Assembly (NCBI GenBank): GCA_937967535.1
Contig: CALCMV010000248.1
Location: 1 to 14,648 of the forward strand
Reading direction: 5' to 3'
Source: an uncultured Saprospiraceae bacterium
GTDB lineage: Bacteria; Bacteroidota; Bacteroidia; Chitinophagales; Saprospiraceae
DNA: 14,648 nt
Shown here in pieces: positions 12,568 to 14,648 of this stretch. The notes beneath the pieces are model-generated. The model was given only the letters and a program-made list of their open reading frames with translations. It was not told the origin of the DNA and made no database searches. Made by a program: the position numbers and the translations under genes. The first letter of the stretch is position 1; the number at the start of each line of letters is the position of its first letter.

Positions 12568-14448
12568 ATGAAGAAAAAAATATTATTACTCACGGTGCCA
12601 CTGCTCGTGGTAATGGTGCTTTTACCGATTTCGTGTAACCAAGATTTTTTGGATACCCAACCGCTTGACCAAATTTCGGCGGATGCCACTTGGCAAGACG
12701 GCGCACTTTCGCAGGCTTTCGTCTTCAATGTGTATTCATTCTTAGGTTTTGGCGGATTCGAGGAGCAGGCATTGGCATCTTATACCGATGAAGCCATGTT
12801 CACCCACGCGGGTCGTCCGATTCCCCCGCTCAATGAAGGTACGGAAAGCCCGACCAATCTGGCATTTATGAGTGATACTTATGAATGGGGCAATATGTAT
12901 CTCGCTATTCGTCAGGCAAATATCGCTTTAGCGGAACTGCCCGGAGCAGAAATTGACGAGGGCTTGAAACGACAACTCATCGGAGAAGTACACTTCTTGA
13001 GGGCTTATTATTACCAACAATTATTGAGATATTTTGGTGGTGTACCACTCGTGGACAGACTCTACGGTTTGGACGAGGATTACTCTATTGCTCGCAATAC
13101 CTATGCAGAGTGTGTTGATTTCATTGTCGCAGATTTAGACCAAGCGGCTGAAATGCTGAACGGTCTTGAAACGGGCAACGGACGCGCCACACGCGCCTCT
13201 GCCCTCGCGCTCAAATCGCGGGTATTGCTCTACGCAGCAAGTGATTTGCACGATGGACCTACGGCTTCTGCCAATTCTTCTGTCTTGGCTTCTTATCCTG
13301 ATTTGGCTTTAGTTGCCTACACTTCCGGCGACCAAATGAGTCGTTGGCAAGCCGCACATGATGCAGCTTTAGCCGCACTCAACGAAAGCGTGGGCTACAA
13401 AATGGACTTGACCGCACCCGTTTCGGCGGCAGAAGGGCAAGCCAACTACACAGCACTCGCTATGGGCGGCGGTAGTACCGTAGCCGACCCTGCGGCGGCT
13501 GTCGAACTCATCTTCCAACGCTCCGCCACGTCCGATTACACACAAGAATCTATCTGGCCCCTCGGCGGTCTGCACTATGGCATCAATAACGGACCAAACG
13601 GTTATAATAACTGGGGCGGCAACACACCAATTCAGCAGTTGGTAGATGATTATGAAATGATGGATGGTTCAAGATTCGATTGGAACGACCCGGCACAAGC
13701 AGCCGACCCGTACTCGAACAGAGACCCGCGTTTTTATGCGAGTATTCTCTATGATGGTGCGGATTGGAAACCAAGACCGGCGGCACAAGTGGGCTTGGAC
13801 CCTTACGACCAAATCCAAACGGGAACTTACGACAATGGTCCCGAAGGTATCGTCAATGGTTTGGACACGCGCCAATCGTCTGTTGAAAATTGGAATGGGA
13901 CGCGCACGCATTATTACACGCGCAAATTCATTGACCCGAATCCGGGATTGCCTGATAATCAGTCGAATACACAGGAAGTGCCTTGGCCCTTCATTCGCTA
14001 TACAGAGGTGGCGATGAACTATGCAGAGGCATGTATCGAACTCGGTCTGGAGCAAGAAGCGCGGGATTGGCTCAACAAAATCCGCTATCGTGTGGGTATG
14101 CCTGAAATCACCGATTCGGGACAAGATTTGGTAGACAGATACCACAACGAGCGCAGAATCGAACTCGTCTATGAAGAGCATCGCTACCATGATGCACGTA
14201 GATGGATGATTGCGCCGCAGACGCTCGGCAGAGGTATTCAGGCGGTTACGGTAGCAGCTACGCTCAAGTCGGGTGCTACGCCGCACGTTCCCTACAAACA
14301 CGATAGGGATGTGTATGATTACACCTACACCGTCTTTGAAAATACCGAAGTCGAAACGCGGACTTGGTTAGATAAAATGTATTATCGTCCGATTACGCGG
14401 GATGAGGTACAACGGAATCCGCAATTGGTGCAGAATCCGGGGTATTAA
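12568..14448 (+). CDS. susD: SusD/RagB-type outer-membrane nutrient-binding lipoprotein
   Basis: SusD proteins sit on the cell surface as a lid over the SusC barrel and bind the incoming glycan or peptide. The 626-residue protein starts with a lipoprotein signal (MKKKILLLTV, then LLPISC with C23 as lipidated residue) followed by NQDFLDTQP, the usual SusD opening. Residues about 136-197 carry the TPR-like helices with LRAYYYQQLLRYFGGVPLV. The C-terminal RagB/SusD domain shows RYTEVAMNYAEACIELG (about 477-493) and RRIELVYEEHRYHDARRW (about 529-546). Length is normal to slightly long. It belongs with susC upstream but is separated from it by 651 bp. A strong terminator follows 49 bases after the stop codon. 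Ligand unknown. Confidence 0.98.
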   Translation: MKKKILLLTVPLLVVMVLLPISCNQDFLDTQPLDQISADATWQDGALSQAFVFNVYSFLGFGGFEEQALASYTDEAMFTHAGRPIPPLNEGTESPTNLAFMSDTYEWGNMYLAIRQANIALAELPGAEIDEGLKRQLIGEVHFLRAYYYQQLLRYFGGVPLVDRLYGLDEDYSIARNTYAECVDFIVADLDQAAEMLNGLETGNGRATRASALALKSRVLLYAASDLHDGPTASANSSVLASYPDLALVAYTSGDQMSRWQAAHDAALAALNESVGYKMDLTAPVSAAEGQANYTALAMGGGSTVADPAAAVELIFQRSATSDYTQESIWPLGGLHYGINNGPNGYNNWGGNTPIQQLVDDYEMMDGSRFDWNDPAQAADPYSNRDPRFYASILYDGADWKPRPAAQVGLDPYDQIQTGTYDNGPEGIVNGLDTRQSSVENWNGTRTHYYTRKFIDPNPGLPDNQSNTQEVPWPFIRYTEVAMNYAEACIELGLEQEARDWLNKIRYRVGMPEITDSGQDLVDRYHNERRIELVYEEHRYHDARRWMIAPQTLGRGIQAVTVAATLKSGATPHVPYKHDRDVYDYTYTVFENTEVETRTWLDKMYYRPITRDEVQRNPQLVQNPGY

Positions 14449-14462
14449 TAGAACATAATCGT

Positions 14463-14483
14463 AGCACGCTTCCAACCCGTGCT
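14463..14483. repeat. Small hairpin with the GCTTCCAACCCGT motif
   Basis: AGCACG (14463-14468) pairs with CGTGCT (14478-14483). The sequence GCTTCCAACCCGT across its loop and right arm closely matches the arm of element C upstream of susC (GCTTCCAGCCCGT on one strand there). It lies between the susD stop codon and its terminator. Confidence 0.5.
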
Positions 14484-14497
14484 TCGCGTCAGATATG

Positions 14498-14532
14498 AAA
14501 TGGCAGACATTTTTGAAATGTCTGCCATTTTT
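14498..14532 (+). terminator. Intrinsic terminator after susD
   Basis: AAATGGCAGACATTT (14498-14512) pairs exactly with AAATGTCTGCCATTT (14516-14530) over 15 bp with a TTG loop, and the stem runs into a T tract (14528-14532). It is symmetrical in its A and T ends, so it could also stop transcription from the other side. Confidence 0.85.
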
Positions 14533-14648
14533 GCGTAATGCCGTCAGCCTGACGGCGAAAATGGTTTTTATACGGATAATAATTTGTAATTTGTGGGATA
14601 AAACACCCCAAACATTTTCCATCACAAAAGCACAGGGTTTAAACCCTG

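Noticed and set aside
13669..14301. 210-codon minus-strand ORF opposite susD
   Set aside because: It lies fully inside a convincing SusD gene, is very rich in Arg and Cys, and looks like a reading-frame shadow of GC-richer coding DNA.

Overview
The window looks like chromosomal DNA of a member of the Bacteroidota. The evidence is a T9SS-type secreted protein with a C-terminal sorting domain, the rpmB-rpmG-DUF4295-ftsY ribosomal/SRP block typical of the phylum, promoter-like TAnnTTTG elements in place of an E. coli-type -10, no clear Shine-Dalgarno sites, and a SusC/SusD outer-membrane uptake pair. A Saprospiraceae-like or other Chitinophagia/Flavobacteriia-like lineage is a guess from sequence style; the window does not settle the genus.

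Layout, left to right. On the minus strand from 7769 down to 169 lie a two-repeat lipoprotein (6996-7769), truA plus a YejK/NdpA-like nucleoid-associated protein (6573-4783, likely one operon), a candidate structured small RNA with its own promoter and terminator (about 4663-4537), tRNA-Arg(ACG), then rpmB, rpmG, DUF4295 and ftsY, a small two-helix membrane protein, and a T9SS cargo protein. On the plus strand lie susC (8731-11916) and susD (12568-14448), followed by a strong terminator hairpin.

The minus-strand block is mostly housekeeping: ribosomal proteins, the SRP receptor FtsY, tRNA modification and a tRNA. The plus-strand pair encodes a TonB-dependent transporter and its surface glycan- or ligand-binding lipoprotein, which should work as one outer-membrane uptake complex. 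No glycoside hydrolase, sensor or anti-sigma gene is in view, so the substrate cannot be told.

The most unusual content is intergenic. Four gene-free stretches hold foldback (inverted-repeat) elements, arrays of 7-bp tandem units, and recurring short palindromes. Two foldbacks (7812-8151 and 12315-12513) share both their left-end and right-end sequences, sit in the same orientation, and bracket susC. The second one separates susC from susD, which are normally almost adjacent. A run of three strong hairpins between ndpA and tRNA-Arg, with a promoter-like sequence just upstream, is the best candidate for an undescribed RNA. No CRISPR array, transposase, phage gene, or toxin/defence gene was seen.
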